Of a DNA stretch of 64,000 nt, positions 42,328 through 49,785 are shown in pieces; position 1 is the first letter of the stretch, and every line of letters begins with the position of its first letter. This DNA comes from Candidatus Gastranaerophilales bacterium (lineage in GTDB: Bacteria; Cyanobacteriota; Vampirovibrionia; Gastranaerophilales; Gastranaerophilaceae), in assembly GCA_944325635.1 (NCBI GenBank), contig CALVBD010000002.1, positions 186,001-250,000 of the forward strand, written 5' to 3'. Position numbers and translations under genes: made by a program. The notes below the pieces were generated by a model that did not search any database, was not told the DNA's origin, and was given only the letters and a program-made list of their open reading frames with translations.

Positions 42328-42357
42328 CAAAAAGACATTATTGCTCATGGAGAGTAT

Positions 42358-43116
42358 ATGAAAAAAGAAGGCTTTACATTAGCTGAAGTTCTTATAACAC
42401 TTGGTATAATCGGGGTTGTTGCATCAATGACGCTTCCGTCAGTTATGACAAATACAAGAGAGAAAGAATCTGTAGCTAAGCTTAAAAAAGTTTATTCAGT
42501 AATGTCACAAGCATATATGATGGCGAAGAGTATGAATGGAACCATGGATACCTGGGGGATGTCGGGTCTTGTAGAGAATGATGATGGAGAGCTTCAATAT
42601 AACCAGAATGATGCTCAAATAGTATTAAATAAACTAACCCCGTTTTTAAAGACTACCAGGATATGTGGCAATGGTGTTAAGGGGTGTTGGTATGACGGTA
42701 AACTTAAAGGTATAAATGGAACTCTTATTGAGAATGATTTTGGTACAGGTGGTAATACAAGAGTTTCTTTAATACTGGCAGACGGAACTTTATTATCAAT
42801 AGTAAGTATCAATCCTGATTGTTCCGCTAATCGAGGCGGGGGCTTTTTAAAAAAGGTTTGCGGAGCATTTGCCATAGATGTAAACGGTGAGAAAAAACCA
42901 AATCAGGTAGGCAGGGATATATTTCAATTTTATTTTGCTAAAGAAGGAGTTGTTCCCTATGGGACAGAAATGGAAAAAGAATGGTCATTTCCTGATGAGT
43001 GCAACGTAAAAAGTAATAAGGGATGGGGATGTGCAGCATGGGTAATTTATAAAGAGAATATGGATTATTTGCATTGTGAAGGTTTGTCCTGGAATGGTAA
43101 ATCAAAATGTAAGTAA
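42358..43116 (+). CDS. prepilin-like protein
   Basis: This 252-aa protein has the canonical prepilin leader MKKEG, then FTLAEVLITLGIIGVVASM; Gly at -1 and Glu at +5 satisfy the prepilin peptidase rule. The mature domain has about eight Cys, consistent with disulfides made outside the cytoplasm (compare the VKOR-DsbA fusion at 24948). Its fold is not assigned. TGGAG lies 5 nt before ATG. It is divergent from an XRE regulator and is followed by 378 bp without a gene before infA. Confidence 0.88.
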   Translation: MKKEGFTLAEVLITLGIIGVVASMTLPSVMTNTREKESVAKLKKVYSVMSQAYMMAKSMNGTMDTWGMSGLVENDDGELQYNQNDAQIVLNKLTPFLKTTRICGNGVKGCWYDGKLKGINGTLIENDFGTGGNTRVSLILADGTLLSIVSINPDCSANRGGGFLKKVCGAFAIDVNGEKKPNQVGRDIFQFYFAKEGVVPYGTEMEKEWSFPDECNVKSNKGWGCAAWVIYKENMDYLHCEGLSWNGKSKCK

Positions 43117-43494
43117 TTTGTTTAACTAAAAATAAAATAATTAAAAGTGTTAAGAAAAATTTACAAAAAGCCGTAAACTTGCATGTGATAGGATTTTAGA
43201 ACATGCAAGTAAATATTGAAAGTGTGCCGTTTTTATAAAAACAATTATTAAATCATGTTAAATATTTTCTCGCGAATTGGTCTTATACGCTTGCAATTGA
43301 ATATTTTCCAAGTATGATTATCATGTACCCTAAAAAGGGTGTACTATGCACATGTAAAATCGGGCGCTGCTCACAATATAACAGCTTTGTCGAATGTCTG
43401 AAAATATTTTGCGGGTAAGGCTTTAGCGAAATGTTTGAGCGGCGGAAATACATTATGCCGATTGTAGACAAGCCGAAACTAAAAAGGAATCTAT
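43117..43494. other. gene-free leader region before infA
   Basis: No supported gene. ACTTGCATGT/ACATGCAAGT (43177-43186, 43201-43210) form a 10-bp hairpin after the prepilin gene, without a T-run. GTACCC..GGGTGTAC (near 43325-43344) is a second, imperfect hairpin. The remainder up to the infA ATG is a long untranslated stretch. An open minus-strand frame over 43283-43501 has no coding features. Confidence 0.4.
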
Positions 43495-43710
43495 ATGTCA
43501 AAAGACGTTATTGAAATAGAAGGCGTGATTTTGGAATCTATGCCAAACGCTATGTTCAGAGTTAAGCTGGAAAATGACCACGAAATTCTGGCACATATAT
43601 CAGGAAAAATTAGAAAAAATTTCATAAGAATATTGCCGGGAGACCGCGTAAAAGTCGAAATGACTCCTTATGATTTAAGCAGAGGCAGAATTACATTCAG
43701 ATTGAAATAA
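43495..43710 (+). CDS. infA: translation initiation factor IF-1
   Basis: IF-1 is a 71-aa OB-fold protein that occupies the ribosomal A site during initiation. [60 protein letters not shown] and LSRGRITFR match throughout. It heads the infA-rpmJ-rpsM-rpsK-rpsD-rpoA-rplQ cluster. Unlike most bacteria, secY-adk-map do not precede it; a prepilin gene does. AAGGA lies 8 nt before the ATG. Confidence 0.97.
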   Translation: MSKDVIEIEGVILESMPNAMFRVKLENDHEILAHISGKIRKNFIRILPGDRVKVEMTPYDLSRGRITFRLK

Positions 43711-43762
43711 TTCGGCTTATCAAAAAGATTTTAATGTACTTATTAATATAAAGGAAAACAAA

Positions 43763-43876
43763 ATGAAAGTAAGATCATCAGTAAAACCAATGTGTGATAA
43801 ATGCAAATGTATCAAAAGAAAAGGCAGAATTGCAGTAATTTGCGAAAACCCTAAACACAAACAAAGACAGGGTTAG
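43763..43876 (+). CDS. rpmJ: ribosomal protein L36
   Basis: This 37-aa ORF reads [20 protein letters not shown] and ends [17 protein letters not shown]. It keeps the zinc ribbon Cys 11, Cys 14, Cys 27 and His 32, so it is the zinc-binding (C+) form. AAGGA is 8 nt upstream. The position between infA and rpsM is the universal one. Confidence 0.97.
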   Translation: MKVRSSVKPMCDKCKCIKRKGRIAVICENPKHKQRQG

Positions 43877-44151
43877 TTTTTCGGCAGGGCGATGGCGAGC
43901 GTTAGCGAGACAAGCCCGTAACTTCCGAAGCTCCGGTTGAGCGGGGCAAATTTGAAAAATTTGCAAAGCGAAAAGAAGGAGCAGGACAGCAGAATAAACT
44001 AATATAGAATTTCGGGCTTAAGTTGCCGATAATTCAAAACCAGCAAATTAAACAAAAAGCGGAACCTGCGCGCTCAACGGCAGGTGGAGAGGAAGGATTT
44101 ATCCCTCTTACATAAAAAAATCTAACAACAAGAAAAGGAGAAATTTAAACA
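43877..44151. other. 275-bp structured spacer rpmJ-rpsM
   Basis: No gene. It is richer in GC words than the flanking genes (GGCGATGGCGAGCGTTAGCG). It has the hairpin GCAAATTT-GA-AAATTTGC near 43946-43964 and a GAGAGG/CCTCT pair near 44090-44110. It could be a ribosomal-protein-binding leader, since S4 controls the alpha operon upstream of rpsM in other bacteria, or a decayed repeat. Confidence 0.4.
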
Positions 44152-44523
44152 ATGGCAAGATTAGCAGGGGTAGATTTACCTCGTAACAAAAGAATGGAAA
44201 TAGCATTAACCTATATCTACGGAATAGGTCCTACAAGAAGTAAAAAAATTCTCGCGGCTACAGGTATTTCACCTGATTTGAGAACAGATGACTTAACCGA
44301 AGAAGATATTAAAAATTTGCGTAATGAACTCGCAAATTATCATATAGAAGGTGACTTGAGACGTGAAGTTTCAATGCACATCAAACGCCTTCAGGAAATC
44401 GGTTCATACAGAGGTATGAGACATAAAAGAAACCTTCCTTGCAGAGGTCAGAGAACTAAGACTAATGCAAGAACCCGTCGCGGTAAAAAAGGTTTGGCAA
44501 TCACTAAGAAGAAAACTGTATAG
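44152..44523 (+). CDS. rpsM: ribosomal protein S13
   Basis: This 123-aa small-subunit head protein has [54 protein letters not shown] and [11 protein letters not shown], diagnostic throughout. The SD AAAGGAGAAATTTAAAC before ATG is almost identical to that of rpsD (45271-45287). Confidence 0.98.
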   Translation: MARLAGVDLPRNKRMEIALTYIYGIGPTRSKKILAATGISPDLRTDDLTEEDIKNLRNELANYHIEGDLRREVSMHIKRLQEIGSYRGMRHKRNLPCRGQRTKTNARTRRGKKGLAITKKKTV

Positions 44524-44656
44524 TGGATTGAGTTATTGTGGAACTAAGACAATTCTTGACAGTTGTTTTATAAAAACATCAAACGAAATGAACTTAGTGC
44601 ATTAATAACTTAGTATCTTATAATAAAAATAACAAGAAAAGATAAAGGATAAGAAA

Positions 44657-45043
44657 ATGGCAAGACCAGTAAAAACAAAGAAAAAAGAAAAGAAAAATGT
44701 ATTGCAGGGTGTTGTACATATCCAGTCAACATTCAACAATACAATCGTAACTTCTACTGATACTCAGGGTAATGCTATTGCATGGGCAACAGCAGGTGCA
44801 AGCGGTTTTAAAGGTGCAAGAAAAGGTACTCCGTTTGCAGCACAATCCGCAGCAGAATCGGTAGCTAAAAAATCAATCGATCAAGGTATGAAAAAAGTTG
44901 AAGTTCATATCAAAGGCCCTGGCTCAGGCAGAGAAACTGCTATCAGAGCAATTCAGGCAGCAGGTTTGGAAATTACATTAATCAAAGACGTAACTCCAAT
45001 CCCTCACAATGGCTGCCGTCCGCCTAAGAAAAGACGTGTATAG
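44657..45043 (+). CDS. rpsK: ribosomal protein S11
   Basis: This 128-aa platform protein contains [40 protein letters not shown] and the C-terminal [18 protein letters not shown]. The 133-bp gap from rpsM includes a TATAAT at about 44619-44624, so an internal promoter is possible. AAGGATAAG is the probable SD. Confidence 0.98.
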   Translation: MARPVKTKKKEKKNVLQGVVHIQSTFNNTIVTSTDTQGNAIAWATAGASGFKGARKGTPFAAQSAAESVAKKSIDQGMKKVEVHIKGPGSGRETAIRAIQAAGLEITLIKDVTPIPHNGCRPPKKRRV

Positions 45044-45287
45044 TCGGATTTTATGTAGTGTGAAGTTGAGCTTGGGCGAGCTGATGAAATCAGCGAGCAA
45101 TATCAGGGCGAAACTAACACGAAGTAGCAAAAACAATAGCGAATGGCAACGTAGTGAAATGAGCAAGTTGTTTTTGTGAAATAATAATCCGAAACAACAA
45201 ATACAAAAGTAGAAACCGCGGGGGCTTGCTGAAAGCCAATAAAGCAAACCATAGATGCCCCGCACAACTAAAAGGAGAAATTTAAAA
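45044..45287. other. 244-bp structured spacer rpsK-rpsD
   Basis: No gene. Visible pairings: GCTGAT-GAA-ATCAGC near 45078-45094; CAAAAACAA/TTGTTTTTG near 45128-45178; GCGGGG/CCCCGC near 45219-45265, enclosing GGCTT-GCTG-AAGCC. This is far longer than a usual alpha-operon spacer. Confidence 0.45.
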
Positions 45288-45890
45288 ATGGCAAGATATA
45301 CAGGTCCAAGTAATAAATTATTCAGAAATAAAAAAGTTAAAGATTTGTCAAACAGAAAATTAACTTCTTCTATGAGACAAACAGCTTCAGGCCAGCACGG
45401 CGCTGTAAGAAAGAAACTTTCTGAATATGCAATTCACTTAGCAGAAAAACAAAAAATCAGATTTACTTACGTTGTAAGCGAAAAACAGTTCGCAAAATAC
45501 TATAACGAAGCTGCAAGAAAAAGCGGTGTTACAGGTACAATTCTTTTACAGTTATTAGAATCAAGACTTGATAACATTCTCTATAGAGCAGGCCTCGGTA
45601 TTACACGTAAACAATCAAGACAAATCGTAAATCATGGTCACGTTCTTGTAAACGGTAAAAAAGTAGATATTCCATCATACTCGGTAAAAGCAGGTGATGT
45701 TATCACTATAAAATCAAAGAGTGCAGCATTCTTGAAATCTGTAACGGAAATGATAGATATGGCTTGTGCTCCTGCATGGATGACTATCGATAAAGAAGCC
45801 TTAAAAATTACATTTGATAGAATTCCTGAAAGAGAAGAATTAGATCCTGAAATTAAAGAACAACTCGTAATTGAATATTACTCTAAATAG
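45288..45890 (+). CDS. rpsD: ribosomal protein S4
   Basis: This 200-aa 30S assembly protein has MARYTGPSNKLFRN, RQTASGQHGAVRKKLSEYAI, KQKIRFTYVVSEKQF, and the S4 RNA-binding domain LESRLDNILYRAGLGITRKQ, ARQIVNHGHV-like SRQIVNHGHVLVNGKKVDIP. It lacks N-terminal zinc cysteines (C-minus type). ATG 45288 carries AAAGGAG 10 nt upstream; the frame extends further into the spacer but without family similarity. Confidence 0.98.
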   Translation: MARYTGPSNKLFRNKKVKDLSNRKLTSSMRQTASGQHGAVRKKLSEYAIHLAEKQKIRFTYVVSEKQFAKYYNEAARKSGVTGTILLQLLESRLDNILYRAGLGITRKQSRQIVNHGHVLVNGKKVDIPSYSVKAGDVITIKSKSAAFLKSVTEMIDMACAPAWMTIDKEALKITFDRIPEREELDPEIKEQLVIEYYSK

Positions 45891-46051
45891 CGCGAGTGAG
45901 CTGAGGGCGCAGCTCGAAATTGCACACAACCTGTGTGGCGTTAGAGAGCGAAGACCCGTTAAACGCGAACGAGCAAGATGCGGATTTTGCTTAAATCCAA
46001 ATCAATCGGAGAAATCCAAAATAGTTATTTAACAACTAGGAGATTAAAAGA
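45891..46051. other. 161-bp spacer rpsD-rpoA with repeat-like words
   Basis: No gene. GAGCTGAGGGCGCAGCTC forms a short hairpin near 45900. TTAAACGCGAACGAGCAAG (45960-45978) matches 26346-26364 with few differences. Confidence 0.4.
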
Positions 46052-47020
46052 ATGGAATTAAAAATTAAATGCGTTAATACAACAACAAGTTCAGACGGTT
46101 CACAATACGGTAAGTTTGTAATCGAGCCTTTAGCAAAAGGTTTCGGTACTACTATCGGTAACTCTTTGAGACGTGTATTGTTGTCAAGTCTTGAAGGTAC
46201 AGCCGTTACATCTGCAAGAATTGAAGGTATTACTCATGAATACACTGCAATTCCGGGTGTTTTGGAAGACGTAATCGACGTAATGTTGAACTTAAAAGGC
46301 TTGGTTGTAAAAACCGATTCTAAAGAAGCACAGCATTTGAGAATAGATGTAGATAAAGCAGGTGCTGTTCTTGCAAGTGATATTCAATTACCTGCAGGCG
46401 TTAAAGTTGTTAACCCTGACTGGTTAATTTGTACTGTTGCAGAAGGCGGCAGCTTCCACGCTGATATCATCGTTGAAACCGGCAAAGGTTACGTTGCTCA
46501 CGACGTTCCTAGAGATTCAAAAGGTATTTCAATTGATGTATTGCCTATCGACGCAACATTTATGCCTATCAAAAGAGTTAGCTACAACGTAGAAAATACT
46601 CGTGTAGGTGATTCTATTGATTTCGATAAATTGACTCTGGAAATTTGGTCAAACGGTTCAATTGAAGTAACTACAGCATTGAGCCAAGCTTCTAACTTAC
46701 TCATTGACCACTTTATGCAAATTGCCGCAATCACAGGTCAGCCTGTTGTTGCTCCTGTTGCTGCAGTGGAAGAAGAAGTTGAAGATGATTCAAATGTTCC
46801 TTCAATGACAATCGAAGAATTGGAACTTTCAGTAAGAGCATATAACTGCTTGAAACGTGCAAGTATCAATTCAATGGCAGAATTACTCAAAAAATCAGAA
46901 CATGATTTGCTGAACATTAAAAACTTCGGTAAAAAATCTTCTGATGAAGTAATCGAAAGACTTCACCACTTTGGTTTAGACCTTGCTCCAAACCCTGAAG
47001 TGGAAGAAGAAGTAGGCTAA
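46052..47020 (+). CDS. rpoA: RNA polymerase alpha subunit
   Basis: This is a 322-aa protein. The N-terminal dimerisation/assembly domain has GKFVIEPLAKGFGTTIGNSL, RRVLLSSLEGTAVTSARIEG and EYTAIPGVLEDVIDVMLNLK. An acidic linker near residue 240 leads to the C-terminal DNA- and activator-binding domain (ELSVRAYNCLKRASINSMAEL, KNFGKKSSDEVIERL). AGGAG lies 8 nt before the ATG. The gene is in the usual rpsD-rpoA-rplQ order. Confidence 0.98.
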   Translation: MELKIKCVNTTTSSDGSQYGKFVIEPLAKGFGTTIGNSLRRVLLSSLEGTAVTSARIEGITHEYTAIPGVLEDVIDVMLNLKGLVVKTDSKEAQHLRIDVDKAGAVLASDIQLPAGVKVVNPDWLICTVAEGGSFHADIIVETGKGYVAHDVPRDSKGISIDVLPIDATFMPIKRVSYNVENTRVGDSIDFDKLTLEIWSNGSIEVTTALSQASNLLIDHFMQIAAITGQPVVAPVAAVEEEVEDDSNVPSMTIEELELSVRAYNCLKRASINSMAELLKKSEHDLLNIKNFGKKSSDEVIERLHHFGLDLAPNPEVEEEVG

Positions 47021-47191
47021 TAGCCTGTGTTAGCCGGAGTTGGCTTTGCTTAGGCAAAGCCAAGTAGGGCAAACATAACGATACCGCCGTTGCGAATGAA
47101 ACGAAAGTGAATTGAGCGCAGCAATCTGTGATTGCACAGGCGGGAAATATAAACTAAAAACAATTAATAACAAAATATAAGGAAAAGCAAA
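47021..47191. other. 171-bp structured spacer rpoA-rplQ
   Basis: No gene. TTGGCTTTGC-TTAG-GCAAAGCCAA (47040-47063) is a perfect 10-bp hairpin with a 4-nt loop and no T-run, so it is more likely an RNA-processing or attenuation element than a terminator. A second pairing GCCTGTG/CACAGGC spans about 47022-47143. Confidence 0.45.
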
Positions 47192-47620
47192 ATGAGACAC
47201 CAAACTAAAAAACATACGCTAAGCAAAGCAAAAGACCAGCGCGATGCACTTTTGCGTTCATTAGCTACTGAACTTTTTGTACACGGTGAAATCAAAACAA
47301 CTATGGCTCGTGCAAAAGCATTGAGACCATACGCTGAAGAAATTATCACCATGGCAAAGAGAGGTGACCTTCACGCAATCCGTCAGGCAGCAAGACATAT
47401 TTACAACAAAGAAACAGGTAAATATATTGACCTTGCAACCGGCGAAGTGTTTGAAGCTCCTGTAGCAGATAAAAAACTTGCACGCCAGACTGTATTGAGA
47501 CAGTTGTTTGTCGTAATCGGCAAAAAATATTCAGACCGTAAAGGCGGTTACACAAGAATATTCAGACTGCCTCCAAGACGCGGCGATGCTTCTGAAATGG
47601 CTTTAATCCAATTGGTATAA
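47192..47620 (+). CDS. rplQ: ribosomal protein L17
   Basis: MRHQTKKHTLSKAKDQRDAL and LRSLATELFVHGEIKTTMAR, then AKALRPYAEEIITMAKRGDL identify L17. At 142 aa it is slightly longer than the E. coli form, with an insertion near residues 65-90 (YNKETGKYIDLATGEVFEAP). AAGGAAAAGC lies before ATG. Only 3 nt separate it from truA. Confidence 0.97.
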   Translation: MRHQTKKHTLSKAKDQRDALLRSLATELFVHGEIKTTMARAKALRPYAEEIITMAKRGDLHAIRQAARHIYNKETGKYIDLATGEVFEAPVADKKLARQTVLRQLFVVIGKKYSDRKGGYTRIFRLPPRRGDASEMALIQLV

Positions 47621-47623
47621 GCC

Positions 47624-48394
47624 ATGCGGTACGCCTTTAAGGTTCAGTATATCGGGAAAAACTATGCGGGAAGCCAGATACAATTTAAAAACGGCGAACA
47701 GATAGAACTTCCAACAATACAAGGCGAACTTGAAAAGGCTCTTAGTACATTGATATGCGGCAGAGATGCCGTGAATAATAAAAGACCGATTAAAACAGTC
47801 TTTTCCGGACGAACAGACAGAGGTGTAAATTCTCTCGGACAGGTTGTTCATTTTGATACAGATAAAACGATTGTTGCTTCTGAGTTTATCTATCATTTGA
47901 ATGAAATTCTCCCGAAAGATATCTCTGTCACGGACTTGAAAGTTGTTGATGAAAGGTTTCACGCTCAAAAATCAGCAAAAAGGCGTCATTACAGATTTGA
48001 ATTTGTAAATCGTAAATGCAAAAATGCTTTTGACGGTGATTTGATGAGGATTAAGTTTGAAATCAATCTTCAACGAATGCAGGAATCTTTGGATTATCTC
48101 AAAGGTGAGCATGATTTTTCGAGTTTCAAGAGTTCCGGAACGCTTAACCCGAGCACAGTCTGTTTTATCGAAAACGCCGAATGCAGGAGAGTCGGCGACC
48201 GGATTGTTATTGATATTATCGGGAACAGGTTTCTATATAATATGGTAAGAACAATCGTCGGAACCCTTTTAGAAATAGAAGGACACAACCTGCCTTCAAG
48301 CAAAATGAAAGAGGTGCTTGATGCAAAAGACCGCCGTAAGGCGGGTGCAACAGTCAGTCCCTATGGATTGACACTTTTAGAAGTACAATATTAA
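47624..48394 (+). CDS. truA: tRNA pseudouridine(38-40) synthase
   Basis: TruA isomerises uridines 38-40 of tRNAs. The 256-aa protein has the catalytic Asp in [48 protein letters not shown] and [20 protein letters not shown], and ends [10 protein letters not shown]-like [12 protein letters not shown]. The gene order rplQ-truA-rplM-rpsI is the one found in many Gram-positives and cyanobacteria. It is cotranscribed. Confidence 0.97.
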   Translation: MRYAFKVQYIGKNYAGSQIQFKNGEQIELPTIQGELEKALSTLICGRDAVNNKRPIKTVFSGRTDRGVNSLGQVVHFDTDKTIVASEFIYHLNEILPKDISVTDLKVVDERFHAQKSAKRRHYRFEFVNRKCKNAFDGDLMRIKFEINLQRMQESLDYLKGEHDFSSFKSSGTLNPSTVCFIENAECRRVGDRIVIDIIGNRFLYNMVRTIVGTLLEIEGHNLPSSKMKEVLDAKDRRKAGATVSPYGLTLLEVQY

Positions 48395-48416
48395 AAAACA
48401 TAAACGGAGACGAATA

Positions 48417-48854
48417 ATGAAAACATATTCAGCTAAACCTCTGGAAGTTGAAAGAAAATGGTATCTGATTGATGCTGAGGATGAAATTCTTGGCAGATTA
48501 GCTGTCAGAATTGCCAACATCCTAAGAGGCAAAAATAAACCTGAATACACTCCGAACGTTGATACTGGTGATTTCGTAATTGTAATCAATGCTGACAAAG
48601 TTCGTGTAACAGGTAATAAAGAAACTGATAAGATTTATTATCACCACACAGGATATCCGGGTGGTTTGAAATCTGCAAGTTTCAAAGAATTAATGGAAAA
48701 AGACGGCACTCTTGCATTAGAAAAAGCAGTTAAAGGTATGCTTCAGCACAATACGCTTGGCGCACAGCAGTTAACAAAATTAAAAATCTATGCAGGAAGC
48801 GAACATCCGCACGCTGCACAAAAACCAATCGTGTTGGAAAAGGAGGCTAAATAA
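48417..48854 (+). CDS. rplM: ribosomal protein L13
   Basis: This 145-aa protein has [60 protein letters not shown] and the C-terminal [20 protein letters not shown]. Its stop overlaps the rpsI start by 1 nt (TAATG), a conserved coupling. The SD region is CGGAGACGA. Confidence 0.98.
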   Translation: MKTYSAKPLEVERKWYLIDAEDEILGRLAVRIANILRGKNKPEYTPNVDTGDFVIVINADKVRVTGNKETDKIYYHHTGYPGGLKSASFKELMEKDGTLALEKAVKGMLQHNTLGAQQLTKLKIYAGSEHPHAAQKPIVLEKEAK

Positions 48855-49249
48855 TGGCAGATAAAGAAATTATGGCAACAGGCCGTAGAAAAACCTCTAT
48901 TGCAGTAGTAAAATTAGTTAAAGGCAAAGGCAGAATTTTTGTTAACGGTAAAACATTGAAAAACTATATCGGTAACAGACCTGCTGTTGAAATGTTAGTA
49001 TATAGACCGTTAGTATTGACTGACAATCAGGAAAAATACGATGTAAGAGTAAAAGCAGTAGGCGGCGGTATTGTTGCTCAATGCGGTGCAATCAGACATG
49101 GTATTTCAAGAGCGTTAGTAAAAGCTAATGAAGAATACAAAAACGTATTGAGATTAGAAGGACTTTTAACCCGTGACCCGCGTGTTAAAGAACGTAAGAA
49201 ATACGGTAGAAAAAGAGCAAGAAAACGCTTCCAGTTCTCAAAACGTTAA
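48854..49249 (+). CDS. rpsI: ribosomal protein S9
   Basis: This 131-aa protein shows ATGRRKTSIAVVKLVKGKGR, FVNGKTLKNYIGNRPAVEML, VKAVGGGIVAQCGAIRHGIS and the basic tail DPRVKERKKYGRKRARKRFQ ending FSKR, which reaches the P-site tRNA. AAGGAGG precedes the start within rplM. The operon ends here at a strong terminator. Confidence 0.98.
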   Translation: MADKEIMATGRRKTSIAVVKLVKGKGRIFVNGKTLKNYIGNRPAVEMLVYRPLVLTDNQEKYDVRVKAVGGGIVAQCGAIRHGISRALVKANEEYKNVLRLEGLLTRDPRVKERKKYGRKRARKRFQFSKR

Positions 49250-49270
49250 TACGTTATATCAAATATCAAA

Positions 49271-49300
49271 AGAGTACCTTCTGCAAGGTACTCTTTTTTT
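49271..49300 (+). terminator. rho-independent terminator after rpsI
   Basis: AGAGTACCTT-CTGC-AAGGTACTCT, 10-bp perfect stem, followed by TTTTTTAAT. Confidence 0.93.
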
Positions 49301-49354
49301 AATACATAAAATATGTTATCGGAAATAAAGAAAGCAGTCCTGCTTTTTATTATT

Positions 49355-49602
49355 GGGGCTTATGCAGCCCCAAACCCCGCACCGGATATTCTTTCTTTTT
49401 GTTGCGATGCAAAAAGAAAGAATATCGGCCAAGAAAGAAAAACACGCTATATAACAGCGCTGCTTTGCAGCGCAAGACCGAATGGATGTCGTTAAATGCT
49501 GACGCATTTAACCTTTTAGCCTCACTATCGCACTTCGTGCACGTTCGGCAACCGGCCTCCCGGCCGGTCTGGTGTGCGTGTGCGTAAGCACGATAGCACA
49601 CC
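49355..49602 (+). repeat. multi-hairpin repeat, copy A
   Basis: This is one of two copies of the same structured element (other at 54305-54540). Hairpins in order: GGGGCT/AGCCCC (49355-49371); a long stem of about 19 bp with TTGCGATG loop (49382-49428); GCGCTGC/GCAGCGC (49457-49473); TTAAATGC/GCATTTAA (49492-49511); GCAC/GTGC (49530-49540); and at the right end GGTGTGC/GCACACC (49571-49602) with nested GTGC/GCAC. The block GACCGAATGGATGTCG is identical in both copies. Open frames through it are not convincing as genes. It is GC-richer than its surroundings. Confidence 0.8.
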
Positions 49603-49693
49603 TTATGAGGTTGAAGGCTCTGCCTTCAACTACTTCCATTTGTTTTCGCGGCGCGAAGCGTCGCTGAAACTTTTGCGTTTTTCTCTTTCTTTG

Positions 49694-49740
49694 GTTCATT
49701 TCTTTCTCTTTTACCCGCAATAAAAGAGAAAGAAATGAAC
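49694..49740 (+). repeat. 20-bp perfect hairpin upstream of hydE
   Basis: GTTCATTTCTTTCTCTTTTA (49694-49713) and its exact complement (49721-49740) around the loop CCCGCAA. It lies between repeat copy A and the hydE -10. Smaller hairpins GTTGAAGG/CCTTCAAC and GCGGCGCGAAGCGTCGC fill 49610-49670. Confidence 0.85.
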
Positions 49741-49773
49741 ATATATACCGATAACATATTTTATGGTTTGTTG

Positions 49774-49779
49774 TATAAT
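49774..49779 (+). promoter_or_regulatory. hydE -10 box, leaderless start
   Basis: TATAAT at 49774-49779, ATG at 49786, which is the expected +1. No convincing -35 is seen. Confidence 0.55.
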
Positions 49780-49785
49780 TCAACT

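Noticed and set aside
43117-43494. CRISPR array or tRNA in the larger intergenic regions
   Set aside because: No regularly spaced direct repeats, and no cloverleaf with a GTTCGA-type T-loop, were found here or in the other gaps.
43283-43501. 72-codon minus-strand frame before infA
   Set aside because: It covers the infA leader and start, has no SD and no recognisable sequence.
49399-49587. 62-codon frame in repeat copy A and a partly similar frame (54288-54479) in copy B
   Set aside because: The translations share a segment because the repeat DNA is shared. Hairpin stems with compensatory changes explain the conservation better, and the frames end differently.
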